Part shown: in pieces, positions 25,708-34,067 of the stretch | How positions within the stretch are numbered: position 1 is the first letter of the stretch | Layout: each line of letters starts with the position of its first letter | Assembly (NCBI GenBank): GCA_000720995.1 | Contig: JOEL01000022.1 | Span: 1 to 64,000 of the forward strand | Direction of reading: 5' to 3' | Length of the DNA stretch: 64,000 bases | Origin: Streptomyces celluloflavus | GTDB taxonomy: Bacteria > Actinomycetota > Actinomycetes > Streptomycetales > Streptomycetaceae | Made by a program: the position numbers and the translations under genes | The notes under the pieces: model-generated | What the model saw: the letters and a program-made list of their open reading frames with translations, nothing else | Database searches by the model: none | Told to the model about the DNA's origin: nothing

Positions 25708-26371
25708 TGCACCGGATGCAGGGCGTGAACTGAGTTGGCCCCGCTCGTCCACTGCTCGTCGAACGAGGCCGGGTCGACGCGGACCTGCCCCTCTTCGTCG
25801 ACGTCGACCAAGTCCCACAGGCCGAGCCCTTGGGGCCGATCCCACTCGTCCATCGGCGTGCCCGTGGTGGTGTGACCGGTGGCGTACAGGGCGAGGACGT
25901 CGTGGCCGATGCCCTCGTCGTCAACGTAGGCGGCGCGCTCGGCGCGGTACAGGCGTTCCGGCCGGGGGAGCGAACGTGGTCCCGGAGTTCCACCAACATG
26001 CCGGGCCCTGGCGACAAGTTCAGGGAATGACCCGGTCGAAGTCAGCCTGCCCCGGTTCAGCGAGATCACCGGTCGTGGACAAGCGGGGCAACTCAACTCG
26101 CATGCGCTTGGGTTCAACTGTCCAGTGGCAGCGCGTTCTTGGCGTGCGTGAGGAATCCCTCGGAGGCGGGTCCGCCGGGATTCTCGGTGGCCAGGGCCAG
26201 GGCCTGGTTGAGGGGGATTAAGGGGCGCATCCGCTGCTCGTGGTTTGTTCAGAAAAGTACGCGGGGAAATGATCTTGGCCGCTGTCAATCCGGTCGGCCC
26301 GGCGGTGCCGGCGCTTCGTATGCTCGTAGTACGGGGAACCGGAAGTCGACCACCTTCGGAGGCGAATGACC
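25708..26371 (-). pseudogene. Gene-poor stretch with two minus-strand coding remnants
   Basis: Two protein-like fragments can be read on the minus strand. The first (about 25690-25960) includes LALYATGHTTTGTPMDEWDR and GLWDLVDVDEEGQVRVDP. The second (26114-26250) ends PLIPLNQALALATENPGG, then FLTHAKNALPLDS and a stop. I cannot name either family, and neither has a start with a ribosome binding site, so they are probably the tails of deleted genes. The last 100 bases hold the promoter of the SDR gene at 26372. Confidence 0.4.
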
Positions 26372-27187
26372 ATGTCGGAACAGCGTGTTGTCCTGGTGAC
26401 GGGTGGGGGAACGGGAATCGGGGCCGCCACTGCCCGGTTGCTGCGCACCGCCGGGCACCAGGTCGTGATCTCCGGGCGGCGGCCCGAGCCACTGCGCAGG
26501 GTGGCCGAGGAGACCGGAGCGCTGGCCCACCCTTCCGACGCCGCCGACCCCGAGGCCGTGCGCGAGCTCGTCGAGACGGCGGTGACGGCCTACGGGAGAC
26601 TCGACGGTGTGGTGCTCAACGCCGGAATCGGGCGGGGCGGCGCGGTCGGCGACACCGCGGTCGAGGACTGGGAAGAGCTGATACGGACCAACCTCACCGG
26701 CCCGTTCCTGCTGCTGCGTGCCGCGCTGCCACATCTGCTGGCGGCCCGCGGCGCGGTGGTCGCGGTCGCCTCGGTAGCCGCGCTCCGCAACAGCGCCGGC
26801 AACGCCGCTTATGCGACGTCCAAGGCGGGTTTGCTCCACCTCTGCCGCTCCCTCGCCGTCGACTACGGGCCGCAGGGGCTGCGGGCCAACGCGGTGTGCC
26901 CGGGCTGGGTGCGTACGGAGATGGCCGATCAGCGGATGGCGCGGTTCGCGGCGGAGGCAGGGCTGGCGGGCGGTGCCGAGGCGGCGTACGAGGAGGCGAA
27001 CCGGCTGACTCCCGCCAGGCGGCCGGGTGATCCGGAGGAGGTCGCCGAGGCGATCGACTGGCTGCTGTCGCCCGCCGCGTCCTACGTCAACGGGGCCGTC
27101 CTCACAGTCGACGGCGGGGTGGCCACGGTCGGCGTCGGCGGTGCCGCCTTCGACTACCAAATCGAGGCGCGCACCCCGCGCCTGTAG
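26372..27187 (+). CDS. SDR-family oxidoreductase (classical)
   Basis: A 271-residue classical short-chain dehydrogenase. Cofactor motif TGGGTGIGAATARLL near residue 10, RPEPLRR after beta2 (fits NADP preference), LNAGIG, catalytic Ser in VASVAA and Tyr-Lys in YATSKAG, and the C-terminal YVNGAVLTVDGG. ATG 26372 is preferred over ATG 26366 because GGAGG (26358-26362) gives 9-base spacing. It appears monocistronic. The substrate is unknown; the extended tail after DGG (about 25 residues) is not typical of FabG. Confidence 0.92.
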   Translation: MSEQRVVLVTGGGTGIGAATARLLRTAGHQVVISGRRPEPLRRVAEETGALAHPSDAADPEAVRELVETAVTAYGRLDGVVLNAGIGRGGAVGDTAVEDWEELIRTNLTGPFLLLRAALPHLLAARGAVVAVASVAALRNSAGNAAYATSKAGLLHLCRSLAVDYGPQGLRANAVCPGWVRTEMADQRMARFAAEAGLAGGAEAAYEEANRLTPARRPGDPEEVAEAIDWLLSPAASYVNGAVLTVDGGVATVGVGGAAFDYQIEARTPRL

Positions 27188-27279
27188 CGGACTACCCGAC
27201 AGGCCCGTTTCACAGGGCCTGTGGCGGGGCCAGGAACCCATGGCGGGGCCAGTGCCCCAGAAAGAGGCTGTGCCTGGAC

Positions 27280-27604
27280 GGCGCCGCAGCGGCAGCTGCA
27301 ACGACGCGCCACCCAGCGCGGCCGCGCTCTCGCCGACATCCGGCACGAAGGGCGTCAGATAGACCAGGTGTCTCGCCCCGCGCACCCCGGGTGATCACTG
27401 ACCCGCCGTAGGAGTGACCGAGCACGGTTGGAGGCTCCGGCAGCGAGTCGATCGCAGCCTGGACCGTGGCTGTGGCAGAGGCCAATGAGCCCCGGTGGAG
27501 CTAGGGAACGACGACCTCGGTTCCTGCGGTCCGCAAGCGCTCTGCCACCAGGGTGAAGTGTTCGGGACGGTGATACAGGCCGTGAACGAGCACCACGGCG
27601 GCCA
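27280..27604 (-). pseudogene. Truncated, frameshifted alpha/beta hydrolase
   Basis: On the minus strand from 27604 the sequence reads LAAVVLVHGLYHRPEHFTLV and TAGTEVVVP, then an in-frame TAG. After it come SLASATATVQAAIDSLPEPP and VLGHSYGGSVITRG (nucleophile elbow). A frameshift then leads to HLVYLTPFVPDVGESAAALG, after which the protein is lost. It is the N-terminal half of an alpha/beta hydrolase, inactivated by a nonsense codon, a frameshift and a 3' deletion. Confidence 0.75.
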
Positions 27605-27652
27605 ATGCGCACGCCTTCTGGGGTCGGTGTCAGGCGAGTGATCCAGGGCAGG

Positions 27653-28675
27653 TCAGCCGTATCGTTGCAGCAGTCCGTCCACATATGCCTCCAGCCGTGC
27701 TCCCAGCACCCCGGACGTCAGATCGTCCCGCCCCAGGTCACGCCACGGGCCGGCCAGTTTCGCCGCGTCGGGGCAGTAGTGCAGGGCGTCGAGCAGCCGC
27801 CAGTACAGGTGGTCGGGGGCGGTGGCGAGGTCGCGGCCGCCGTGTGCCTCATACCGTTCGCGGAAGTCCAGCCCGTACGCCGGCCCGTGCAGCAGCGCGA
27901 GCGCGGTCGAGCAGTGTGCCACGTCCAGGTCGGCAGGTCCCCACGAGGTCTCGACCCAGTCCACGACACCGGTTATCCGCAGCCCCGGCCCGGTTCCGGT
28001 GAAGAGCACGTTCCCGGGGTGGAAATCGCGATGGAGGAAGCAGCCTTCGTACGGCGGCGGGTTGCGGCGGATCACGTCCACGGCCCGCTCCCACAGGGGG
28101 CCGTTCGGGGTGCGGACGCGGTCCTGGGATGTCCACGCCTGGTAGGTGCGCGGCCTTTCGGCCGGTACGACGCCATGGATGCGGACGAGCTGGGCCGCGA
28201 GCAGGTCCAGGCGCCGGTCGAGGTCGTCCTCGTCGACGCGGACGCGGCCCGGCAGCGCGGACATCAACAGGGTCGGGTGGTCGCAGTGTTCGGCCGTGGT
28301 ATCCACAGCGACGAACCCGGGGGCCGGGATGCCCTCCTGCCCGGCGAGCAGCGCAAGGACGGACGCCTCGCGGGCCAGCAGCCCGGGACCGTGGTGTCGG
28401 AAGAACGGCTTCACGAAGGTCCGTTGCACCAGATCCGTGCCGTCGTCGAGCGTGAGCCGGCGCATCTGGGAGCTCCAGCCGCTGGGCAGAAGGCGCACGT
28501 CGACGACCGACCGGCCGTTGCCGAGCTGCTTGGCCACCCACGCACGCGTGGCCGTCCAGCCATGGTCGTCGAGGCCGGTCAGCACCGCCTCCACGAACTC
28601 CCGCCGGTCGTCGGCGCAATGGCGTCCGGACCGGAATAGTGGCTCCGGTTCGGTCACGTTTGGAGCCTTCGGCAT
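27653..28675 (-). CDS. APH-family phosphotransferase (aminoglycoside/small-molecule kinase-like)
   Basis: A 340-residue protein with the kinase-like APH fold. Brenner-type motif FLHRDFHPGNVLF (catalytic Asp, Mg-binding Asn) and the metal-binding Asp in GVVDWVETSWG are present. The N-lobe has SGWSSQMRRLTLDDG and a Lys in TFVKPFF. These enzymes phosphorylate aminoglycosides, macrolides, choline or sugars; the target cannot be read from sequence. Several starts are possible: 28675 (MPKAPN) is listed, 28738 would add 21 residues. It is divergent from the dienelactone hydrolase gene. Confidence 0.87.
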   Translation of the reverse strand: MPKAPNVTEPEPLFRSGRHCADDRREFVEAVLTGLDDHGWTATRAWVAKQLGNGRSVVDVRLLPSGWSSQMRRLTLDDGTDLVQRTFVKPFFRHHGPGLLAREASVLALLAGQEGIPAPGFVAVDTTAEHCDHPTLLMSALPGRVRVDEDDLDRRLDLLAAQLVRIHGVVPAERPRTYQAWTSQDRVRTPNGPLWERAVDVIRRNPPPYEGCFLHRDFHPGNVLFTGTGPGLRITGVVDWVETSWGPADLDVAHCSTALALLHGPAYGLDFRERYEAHGGRDLATAPDHLYWRLLDALHYCPDAAKLAGPWRDLGRDDLTSGVLGARLEAYVDGLLQRYG

Positions 28676-29029
28676 GGGAGCGTTTCGCAGTGCGGTGAGG
28701 ACCGTGCAGCCACAAGACAAGATGGGTATCCCTGTCACGGGCAGCGCGTCGACCGGGTTCAGGGTCCCGAGGTGTTGACCGAGGTCATTCTCGCGCCCAG
28801 CACTGGGGGTTGGGGGCTGGCAGCGGCTTCATCCGGTGGGCTATGTTGTGCGGCCATGACTACCGGGACGGCATTGCGCCACACACGGATTGGTGACCCG
28901 GTGCTCTTCTGAGCGCCGTACGGGCCGGTGCCGGCCCGTTGTTGGACCGAGGATCTGGTGCTGCTGCGCGGGCTCCGCCTCCGTCGTGTTGATCACAGGC
29001 TCGACACATCAACCACGACAGGAGAGTTC
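28676..29029. promoter_or_regulatory. Divergent intergenic region, kinase and dienelactone hydrolase genes
   Basis: 354 bases without coding signal separate two divergent genes and must contain both promoters. ACAGGAGAG immediately before 29030 is a strong ribosome binding site for the hydrolase. I saw no convincing operator palindrome. Confidence 0.4.
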
Positions 29030-29764
29030 ATGCCCAGCAAGACACTGCAGATTCCCACCGCGGACGGCCAGGCCGACGCGTTCGCCACCTTTCCCGATGG
29101 TGGCGGGCTGCACCCGGGGGTGCTGATGTACGCGGACGGCTTCGGCATCCGGCCCGTGCTGCGGGAGATGGCCCGCGAGCTGGCCGGGCACGGGTACTAC
29201 GTGCTCGTCCCCAACCTCTTCTACCGGCACGGCCCGGCACCGGTGATCGAACTTCCCGAGCACATCGGGGAGGAGGCCCGGCCCGCGGTCTTCGCCCAGC
29301 TGATGCCCCTGATCGAGGCGCACACCACCGAATGTGTCCTGAGCGACGCCGACGCCTACCTCGGGTTCCTCACCACTCAGCCCGAGGTCAGCGCCGGACC
29401 GGTCGCGGTGACCGGCTACTGCATAGGCGGCCTCCTGGCGATGCGCACCGCCGCGGCCCAACCTGGCCAGGTGGCCTCCGTCGCCGCATTCCATGGCCCC
29501 GTGGGCGCCGACGGGCCCGATCTCTTCTCCAAGCTCACCGCTGAGGTCTACCTCGGCCACGCCGAAGGCGACATGACACTTGAGGCCCTCGGCGAGCTCA
29601 ACCAGGCCCTGGATGCCGCAGGTGTCGGCTACACCTCCGAGATCTACCCCGGCACCATCCATGGCTTCACCATGTCCGACACCGACGCCTTCAACCCCGC
29701 CGCACTGCAGCGCCACTGGGACCGCCTGCTGCCCCTTCTCGGCCGCACCCTGGCCAACAGCTGA
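29030..29764 (+). CDS. Dienelactone hydrolase family protein
   Basis: A 244-residue cytosolic alpha/beta hydrolase of the DLH type. The nucleophile is Cys131 (VTGYCIGG), with an Asp in YLGHAEGDMT and a His in GTIHGFTMSD; DGFGIRP near residue 36 matches the family's oxyanion region. The classic reaction is hydrolysis of dienelactone to maleylacetate in chlorocatechol breakdown, but many actinomycete members have unknown substrates and no such pathway is visible nearby. ATG chosen for the ACAGGAGAG site. Confidence 0.92.
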   Translation: MPSKTLQIPTADGQADAFATFPDGGGLHPGVLMYADGFGIRPVLREMARELAGHGYYVLVPNLFYRHGPAPVIELPEHIGEEARPAVFAQLMPLIEAHTTECVLSDADAYLGFLTTQPEVSAGPVAVTGYCIGGLLAMRTAAAQPGQVASVAAFHGPVGADGPDLFSKLTAEVYLGHAEGDMTLEALGELNQALDAAGVGYTSEIYPGTIHGFTMSDTDAFNPAALQRHWDRLLPLLGRTLANS

Positions 29765-29831
29765 GGCTCCGGCCCGGAAACCAAGCCCAAAGCGCACGTC
29801 TCCGAAGTCCTCGCGATGTTTGGGAGCCGGT

Positions 29832-29858
29832 GTGAGGGCGGGCGCAGCCCGCCCTCAC
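29832..29858 (+). terminator. Terminator hairpin after the dienelactone hydrolase gene
   Basis: GTGAGGGCGGGC (29832-29843) and GCCCGCCCTCAC (29847-29858) form a perfect 12-bp stem with a 3-base loop (GCA), 67 bases past the stop codon and followed by GTTGTGTTTT. Confidence 0.85.
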
Positions 29859-29900
29859 CAGTTGTGTTTTAGAAAGTGTCCAGTCGTAATAGGGCTCTGC

Positions 29901-30070
29901 TTATGCCCAGTTGTGCTGTGCTGATGCCCGGCTACTCGCATCGGCGGCGTATGCGGCCCAGTCTCCGGCGTCGGCTCGCTGCCATTTGACGGCGACGGTG
30001 ACGGCGACGGTGATGTCGATGCCGAGGGTACGGGCGAGGACGGCGGCGGGCGGGTAGGCCCTCCGATTGG
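29901..30070 (-). pseudogene. C-terminal tail of a deleted tyrosine recombinase
   Basis: The minus-strand frame reads YPPAAVLARTLGIDITVAV, then VKWQRADAGDWAAYAADAS and a stop at 29901. This pattern (LG-I-x-x-A-V-x-W-Q-R-A-x-x-G-D-W-x-x-Y-A-A-D) is the typical end of Streptomyces phage-type integrases, following the catalytic Tyr. A TVAV duplication from a GACGGCGACGGT repeat is visible. Everything upstream is missing and abuts a group II intron fragment. Confidence 0.6.
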
Positions 30071-30086
30071 GTCGGAGACCCCACGG

Positions 30087-30284
30087 ATGCGAGCCGTCCA
30101 CGCCAAGCGGGTTCTCGCCCTGGTCAAGGCGTTTCTGAAGGCGGGCATCATGTCCGCCGACGGCGAGACCAGGGACATGAACACCGGCACGCCCCAAGGC
30201 GGAATCGCGGCGCCGCTGCTAGCGAAAATCGCCCTCTCGGCACTGGATGAACACTTCTGCGCAAAGTGGGACGCGCACGGCGGC
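30087..30284 (+). pseudogene. Fragment of a group II intron reverse transcriptase/maturase
   Basis: About 65 residues in one frame: VLALVKAFLKAGIMSADGE, then TRDMNTGTPQGGIAAPLLA and KIALSALDEHFCAKWD. The TGTPQGG...PLLANIAL core is diagnostic of RT domain blocks in bacterial group II intron proteins. The YADD catalytic box, maturase domain and intron RNA domains are absent, and both ends are cut. Its 3' end coincides with the point where the opposite-strand LanC-like gene loses its natural C-terminus. Confidence 0.8.
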
Positions 30285-31550
30285 TGCGGTCTGATTCACC
30301 GCTGGCTGGTCCGGCCAGGCGAGGACGTACGCGGGGTCATCTCCCCTGCTGATCCGTACGAAGCGCAGCAGCTCGCGTACGATGCCGGCGTTGCCCATCG
30401 CCCAGCCGGTGCGGGGTTCGAGGGTGCTCGGGGTGGCCCGGTGTTCGAGGTTCGACCATCGCACGCCGTCGGTGTCCCGGATGGCGCGGGAGATGATGTC
30501 CGCGACGAGGAGCCGCGCGAAGTTCGGGTGGTCGTTCTGCTCGGCCATCCGGTCACAGGCCAGTGCCAGTACACCAGCCGTGCCGCAGCACCGTCCGTTG
30601 TTGTCCCAGAAGCCGGGCCGCAGCCGGCGTGGCAGACCGGAGTGGGTCACGGTGTGCCAGCAGCGATTGGCGAGGGCTTGCCATGCAGGGTCGTCGAGTG
30701 CGTCTCGCAGCAGCCGGAAGACTTGGGCGTCGCCGGCCGGGCCGTGGCACCAGCCGTAGCTGTAGCGTTCGGTGAGCTCGGGGTGGTTCTGCGGGTCGGA
30801 GTGGGGGACGAGGAATCCGGCCGGGCCGGCTTCGTTTCGTGCCACGACGTCTGCTGCACCGGCTCGCGCCAGCTCTATCAGGTCGGCGCGGGCGGTGGCC
30901 CGGCCTACGCGGGCCAGCGCGTACACGATGCCGAGCGTGCCATGTGAGATGTGGTGAAACCGAGCAGCTCTGCCCGTTTGCGCTTCCCCGTGAACGCCTA
31001 CCGGGGTCTGCTCGGCCGAGCGCAGGTAGGGCTCCACCGCGAGGACAGCCAGGTCGGTATCGCCCACCGCCAGCGCACCGAGGCCGATGCCGGCGTTGCC
31101 ACCCATCAGATCGAACCAGCTGCCCCAGCGTGTCCCGTCGAAGCGTGCGCGTACCAGGGCCAGGGTCCGATCCGCGGCGGCAGCGGCATCCGCTGCGCCG
31201 AGTTCGTCGTGGACCGCCCTCAATGCGAGCGCCATGCCTGTCAGGCCGAAGTACAGGGAGTTGTCTTTCCAACCGCCGACAACGGCAGCGGACACGCTGC
31301 GGGCTGCGCGCAGGGCGGCGTCGCCGTACCGGTCGTCGCCGAAGTGCCGCCATGCCTCCAGGAGGACGGGGATGACACCGGCCGTGCCGCTGTAGAGCGT
31401 GGGGTTGGGCTCGTTGTCGGAGGGCTTGATGGTCCAGGCGAGGCCGTTGTTCCCGGTTTTCCGCGCGCTCTTGAGCAGCCAGTGCAGCGCGTTCACTGTC
31501 AGCGCTTCGACCTCGTCTGCCGCTACGTTCGTCGCTTCCGTCGCCGTCAT
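30219..31550 (-). CDS. LanC-like protein (lanthionine synthetase C family), C-terminus replaced
   Basis: A 443-residue alpha/alpha-barrel protein. The Zn-binding signature of LanC/LanC-like proteins is present: Cys-His in GWCHGPAGD and Cys in RCCGTAGVLAL; repeat-start blocks TLYSGTAGVIP, LYFGLTGMALAL, GGNAGIGLGAL and HISHGTLGIVYAL are clear. In lanthipeptide systems this family cyclises Cys onto dehydrated Ser/Thr; no dehydratase or precursor is recognisable here, so it may be an orphan. The last 20 or so residues (AAAVRVPLCAEVFIQ) are antisense to the group II RT fragment, so the natural 3' end is lost. Start chosen at 31550 (MTATEAT); a longer frame begins at 31742. Confidence 0.8.
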   Translation of the reverse strand: MTATEATNVAADEVEALTVNALHWLLKSARKTGNNGLAWTIKPSDNEPNPTLYSGTAGVIPVLLEAWRHFGDDRYGDAALRAARSVSAAVVGGWKDNSLYFGLTGMALALRAVHDELGAADAAAAADRTLALVRARFDGTRWGSWFDLMGGNAGIGLGALAVGDTDLAVLAVEPYLRSAEQTPVGVHGEAQTGRAARFHHISHGTLGIVYALARVGRATARADLIELARAGAADVVARNEAGPAGFLVPHSDPQNHPELTERYSYGWCHGPAGDAQVFRLLRDALDDPAWQALANRCWHTVTHSGLPRRLRPGFWDNNGRCCGTAGVLALACDRMAEQNDHPNFARLLVADIISRAIRDTDGVRWSNLEHRATPSTLEPRTGWAMGNAGIVRELLRFVRISRGDDPAYVLAWPDQPAVNQTAAAVRVPLCAEVFIQCREGDFR

Positions 31551-31955
31551 GGCGCCCACTGTGGCATGCGGTACGGAACTCGCCCAGGTGGCTTCGCACC
31601 AGGTACTCATCGGCCGGTATTTCGCACCACGCTGAGGCCAGCCAGCCGCACCACCGGCGAACCGCAGCAAAACCGATGCTTCCAGCAGCCTTGCACCAGA
31701 AGCGACCAACCCGTACCGCCCAGGGGCGGCTTTCGGCTTCATGACAGGTCGCCCTTCTGCCCGAGCGTCGGCAGTGCGGTCACGTGCGGTGCGGTGAGCG
31801 GATGCTGCTCGACTTCGGCAGGGACTGCCCGCATCGCGAGGGCCGGCAGGCTGACCGCCGGTCCGGATGTCAGACTTGCCACCGTATTCGCCGTGCTGCG
31901 TTCGGCTTCCGGTCCGGGTCGTTCGCGGCTGATATCAACGGGAGGTCCTGGAGAG
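31551..31955 (-). other. Upstream region of the LanC-like gene with a possible coupled small ORF
   Basis: On the minus strand an open frame ending SLPALAMRAVPAEVEQ, then HPLTAPHVTALPTLGQKGDL and S (stop 31739) overlaps by ATGA the longest possible start of the LanC-like frame (31742). Such overlap suggests translational coupling of a short peptide gene with the LanC-like gene, but the peptide lacks the Ser/Thr/Cys-rich core of a lanthipeptide and the N-terminal extension it would create is poor in normal protein features. The + strand promoter of the VOC gene must also lie here. Confidence 0.3.
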
Positions 31956-32528
31956 ATGACGTCCAAGAACAGTGAGTTCGAGCTCGGGGGCATCAACCAT
32001 CTGGCGCTCGTCTGCTCGGACATGCAGCGAACCGTCGACTTCTACTCGGGCGTGCTGGGCATGCCGCTCATCAAGACGATCGAGCTTCCCGGCGGGGTGG
32101 GGCAGCACTTCTTCTTCGACTGCGGTGGCGGTGACGCCGTGGCGTTCTTCTGGTTCGCGGACGCGCCCGACGGTGTGCCGGGAATCTCCGCTCCGAAGAG
32201 CCTGCCCGGCACGGGGGAGTTCGTCAGCGCGGTCGGTTCGATGAACCACGTCGCCTTCCATGTGCCGGCGGAGCGGTTCGAGGAGTACCACGCCCGGCTC
32301 ACGGCCAAGGGCGTGAAGGTCAGTCCCGTCATGAACCACGACAACAGTGCCTCGACCGTCGCTCCCCGGATGCAGAAGGGCGTCTACGTCCGGTCCTGCT
32401 ACTTCCAGGACCCGGACGGAATCCTCCTGGAGTTCGCCTGCTGGGTCGACAAGCCGCTCGGCGAGGAGCACAACGTCACCGACGCCCCGAAGACCGCGGC
32501 CGACCGCCGAGTCGCCACCTCCGCCTGA
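31956..32528 (+). CDS. VOC-superfamily protein (glyoxalase/extradiol dioxygenase-like)
   Basis: A 190-residue protein with two beta-alpha-beta-beta-beta modules of the vicinal oxygen chelate fold. Metal-ligand positions: His in INHLALVCSD, His in MNHVAFHVP and Glu in LLEFACW; the middle FYSGVLGMPLIKT is typical. It could be a dioxygenase, lyase or resistance protein. GGAGAG precedes the ATG at 31956. A strong hairpin starts at the stop codon. It does not appear to share an operon with its neighbours. Confidence 0.88.
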   Translation: MTSKNSEFELGGINHLALVCSDMQRTVDFYSGVLGMPLIKTIELPGGVGQHFFFDCGGGDAVAFFWFADAPDGVPGISAPKSLPGTGEFVSAVGSMNHVAFHVPAERFEEYHARLTAKGVKVSPVMNHDNSASTVAPRMQKGVYVRSCYFQDPDGILLEFACWVDKPLGEEHNVTDAPKTAADRRVATSA

Positions 32529-32589
32529 CGCACCGAAGCCATGCCTCCGCCCACCGCAGCGGTGGACGGAGGCACGGCTTCGGCGCGTC
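32527..32589. terminator. Bidirectional terminator hairpin shared by convergent frames
   Basis: The left arm begins GACGCACCGAAGCC and the right arm ends GGCTTCGGCGCGTC. The 29-bp arms pair at 26 positions around the loop GCAGC. It starts within the VOC stop codon, and the opposite-strand frame's stop (32588-32590) is at its other foot. Confidence 0.85.
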
Positions 32590-32890
32590 AGTGCGCCCAC
32601 ACGCCGTCACGCATGAGCTCCCGCCCCGGCAGCTCGTTCTCCTCCCGCCATGTCTGCACGCGCGGTGGCCGGACCCTGAAGTGCTTGTACGGGATGGGCA
32701 GTTCGCGGGGATCGCACCCGGCCCGCTCCGCGAAAAGGTCCCTGGTCTCCCCGGACACGGCATCGTCCGTGAGCGCCTCCGCATCGCTCTCCACGAGCAC
32801 GACGCCACAGGTCGATCCGAACGACAGCCGGACCACTCCGTGAACAGGGCGGTGACCGCGGGGCCCAGCGTCTCACGGCGCACTACGGGG
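32588..32890 (-). pseudogene. C-terminal remnant of a PPOX/FMN-binding-type protein
   Basis: The minus-strand frame ending at 32588 reads DAEALTDDAVSGETRDLFAE, then PIPYKHFRVRPPRVQTWREE and ELPGRELMRDGVWAH, which resembles the end of pyridoxamine 5'-phosphate oxidase-like proteins (…RPxRVQxWRE…LPGRxLMRDGxW). Upstream, RRETLGPAVTALFTEWSG and VVRIDLWR lie in two other frames, suggesting frameshifts; the start of the protein is missing. It overlaps the end of the Lrp gene. An 83-residue gene starting at a GTG near 32839 is an alternative. Confidence 0.45.
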
Positions 32891-33862
32891 TCTCGGGCCG
32901 TTGCGTGCGACTGCGCCGTCGCGCTTGAGGGTGCGGATGATTGGTGCGGTCTCGACCGTGTCGACGCCCGGGAGAGTACCGATGCGGTCGGAGAGGTACG
33001 TGTAGAGGGACTCGTCGTCGGAGCAGAGGACATTGGCCAGGAGGTTGGTCCGCCCCGTAGTGGCGGCGGCGTAGGCCACTTCAGGGTGGCCTGCCAGCGC
33101 GGCGCCGGCGGCAGCAAGCTGCGAGGGCTGCACCGACATCCAGATGGCGGTGCCGGCCGGGTCACCCAGCAGGCGCTCGTCCAGGTCCAGGACGAAAAAG
33201 AGCGCTCCGGCCGTGCGCAGGTGCGTGATGCGGCGGCGCACCGTCGACTCGTGACAGCGGGCCTCGGCGGCCAGTGCGGCGTGGGACGCGCGGCCGTCGC
33301 GGTTCAGCGCGGTGAGCAGGACGTGGTCGAGCTCCGTGAGTTCCACCGGCGCCGCCTGGGCATGGGGGAGCGGGTACGAGGGCGCGAGGGCGTCCATCTG
33401 CTCCCGGCTCAGTGCGGAAGTGGGACCGTCCCAGGTGGTCGGGCCGCCCTTGAAGAGCCGCAGCATGCGGTGGGCGGTGATCGAGGTGACCCGGCGGCTC
33501 GACGGGAGCCTGTCCATCAGCAGCGCGTCCCGGTCGCTGTCGCTGTGCACTGCGAGGTGGCAGATGACCTCGGTTCCGCCGGAGGCGAGTTGGACCCATC
33601 GGGTGTCCTCGCGCTCGGCCAGTGCGTGGGCCAGGCCGAGCGCGGTGGTGGGGACGCACTGAAGCCGCAGTGCCCACACGGTCTGCCCGACGGGCCGGGG
33701 ATTGAGCCGGCCGATGACCCGGAGCCCGGCCTGCTCCCGCAGCCGGGCGTAGCGGCGGGCTGCCATCTGGTCGGAGACGCCCAGCACTGAGGCAATCCGG
33801 CGCAGTGGTGCACGGCCATCGATCTGTAGTGCATGAATGAGCTGGAGATCGAGGTATTCCAC
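32873..33862 (-). CDS. Lrp/AsnC-family transcriptional regulator with two HTH/RAM units
   Basis: A 329-residue regulator, about twice the normal AsnC length. Two copies of the winged helix are visible: LDLQLIHALQIDGRAPLRR with VSDQMAARRYARL near the N-terminus, and LDHVLLTALNRDGRASHAAL with HESTVRRRITHL in the middle, each followed by a RAM-like effector segment. Such double Lrp proteins are common in actinomycetes. It is transcribed away from the ubiD-like gene with 205 bases between, so it probably controls the decarboxylase operon in response to a substrate. The start is taken at GTG 33862 with GGGAG just upstream. Confidence 0.88.
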   Translation of the reverse strand: MEYLDLQLIHALQIDGRAPLRRIASVLGVSDQMAARRYARLREQAGLRVIGRLNPRPVGQTVWALRLQCVPTTALGLAHALAEREDTRWVQLASGGTEVICHLAVHSDSDRDALLMDRLPSSRRVTSITAHRMLRLFKGGPTTWDGPTSALSREQMDALAPSYPLPHAQAAPVELTELDHVLLTALNRDGRASHAALAAEARCHESTVRRRITHLRTAGALFFVLDLDERLLGDPAGTAIWMSVQPSQLAAAGAALAGHPEVAYAAATTGRTNLLANVLCSDDESLYTYLSDRIGTLPGVDTVETAPIIRTLKRDGAVARNGPRPRSAP

Positions 33863-34067
33863 GCCTCCCAAGCCTATCTCGCGTAATAACCGGCATCTGC
33901 GTCCGGACTCGTTGCACCCCTCCCGGCCGGTCCGGATCCTGACGACGCAAGCCCGCCCGGTGACCGCCCCCGCGGGCATCCGCTCCAGGCGCAGCCGCCG
34001 CCGTCAGCAAAGAGAAGAAGAGGAGGAGGGGAGGCACGGACGTACCGTTCGGCCTCTCCGACGACAT
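33863..34067. promoter_or_regulatory. Divergent promoter region, Lrp regulator and UbiD/UbiX operon
   Basis: 205 bases between divergent genes. It contains an A/G-rich run (AGAGAAGAAGAGGAGGAGGG, 34012-34031) 37 bases before the ubiD-like ATG. No clear Lrp-type palindrome was seen. Confidence 0.4.

Noticed and set aside
30219..31955. Lanthipeptide biosynthetic cluster
   Set aside because: Only a LanC-like protein is present; no dehydratase or LanM/KC and no Ser/Thr/Cys-rich precursor could be found nearby.
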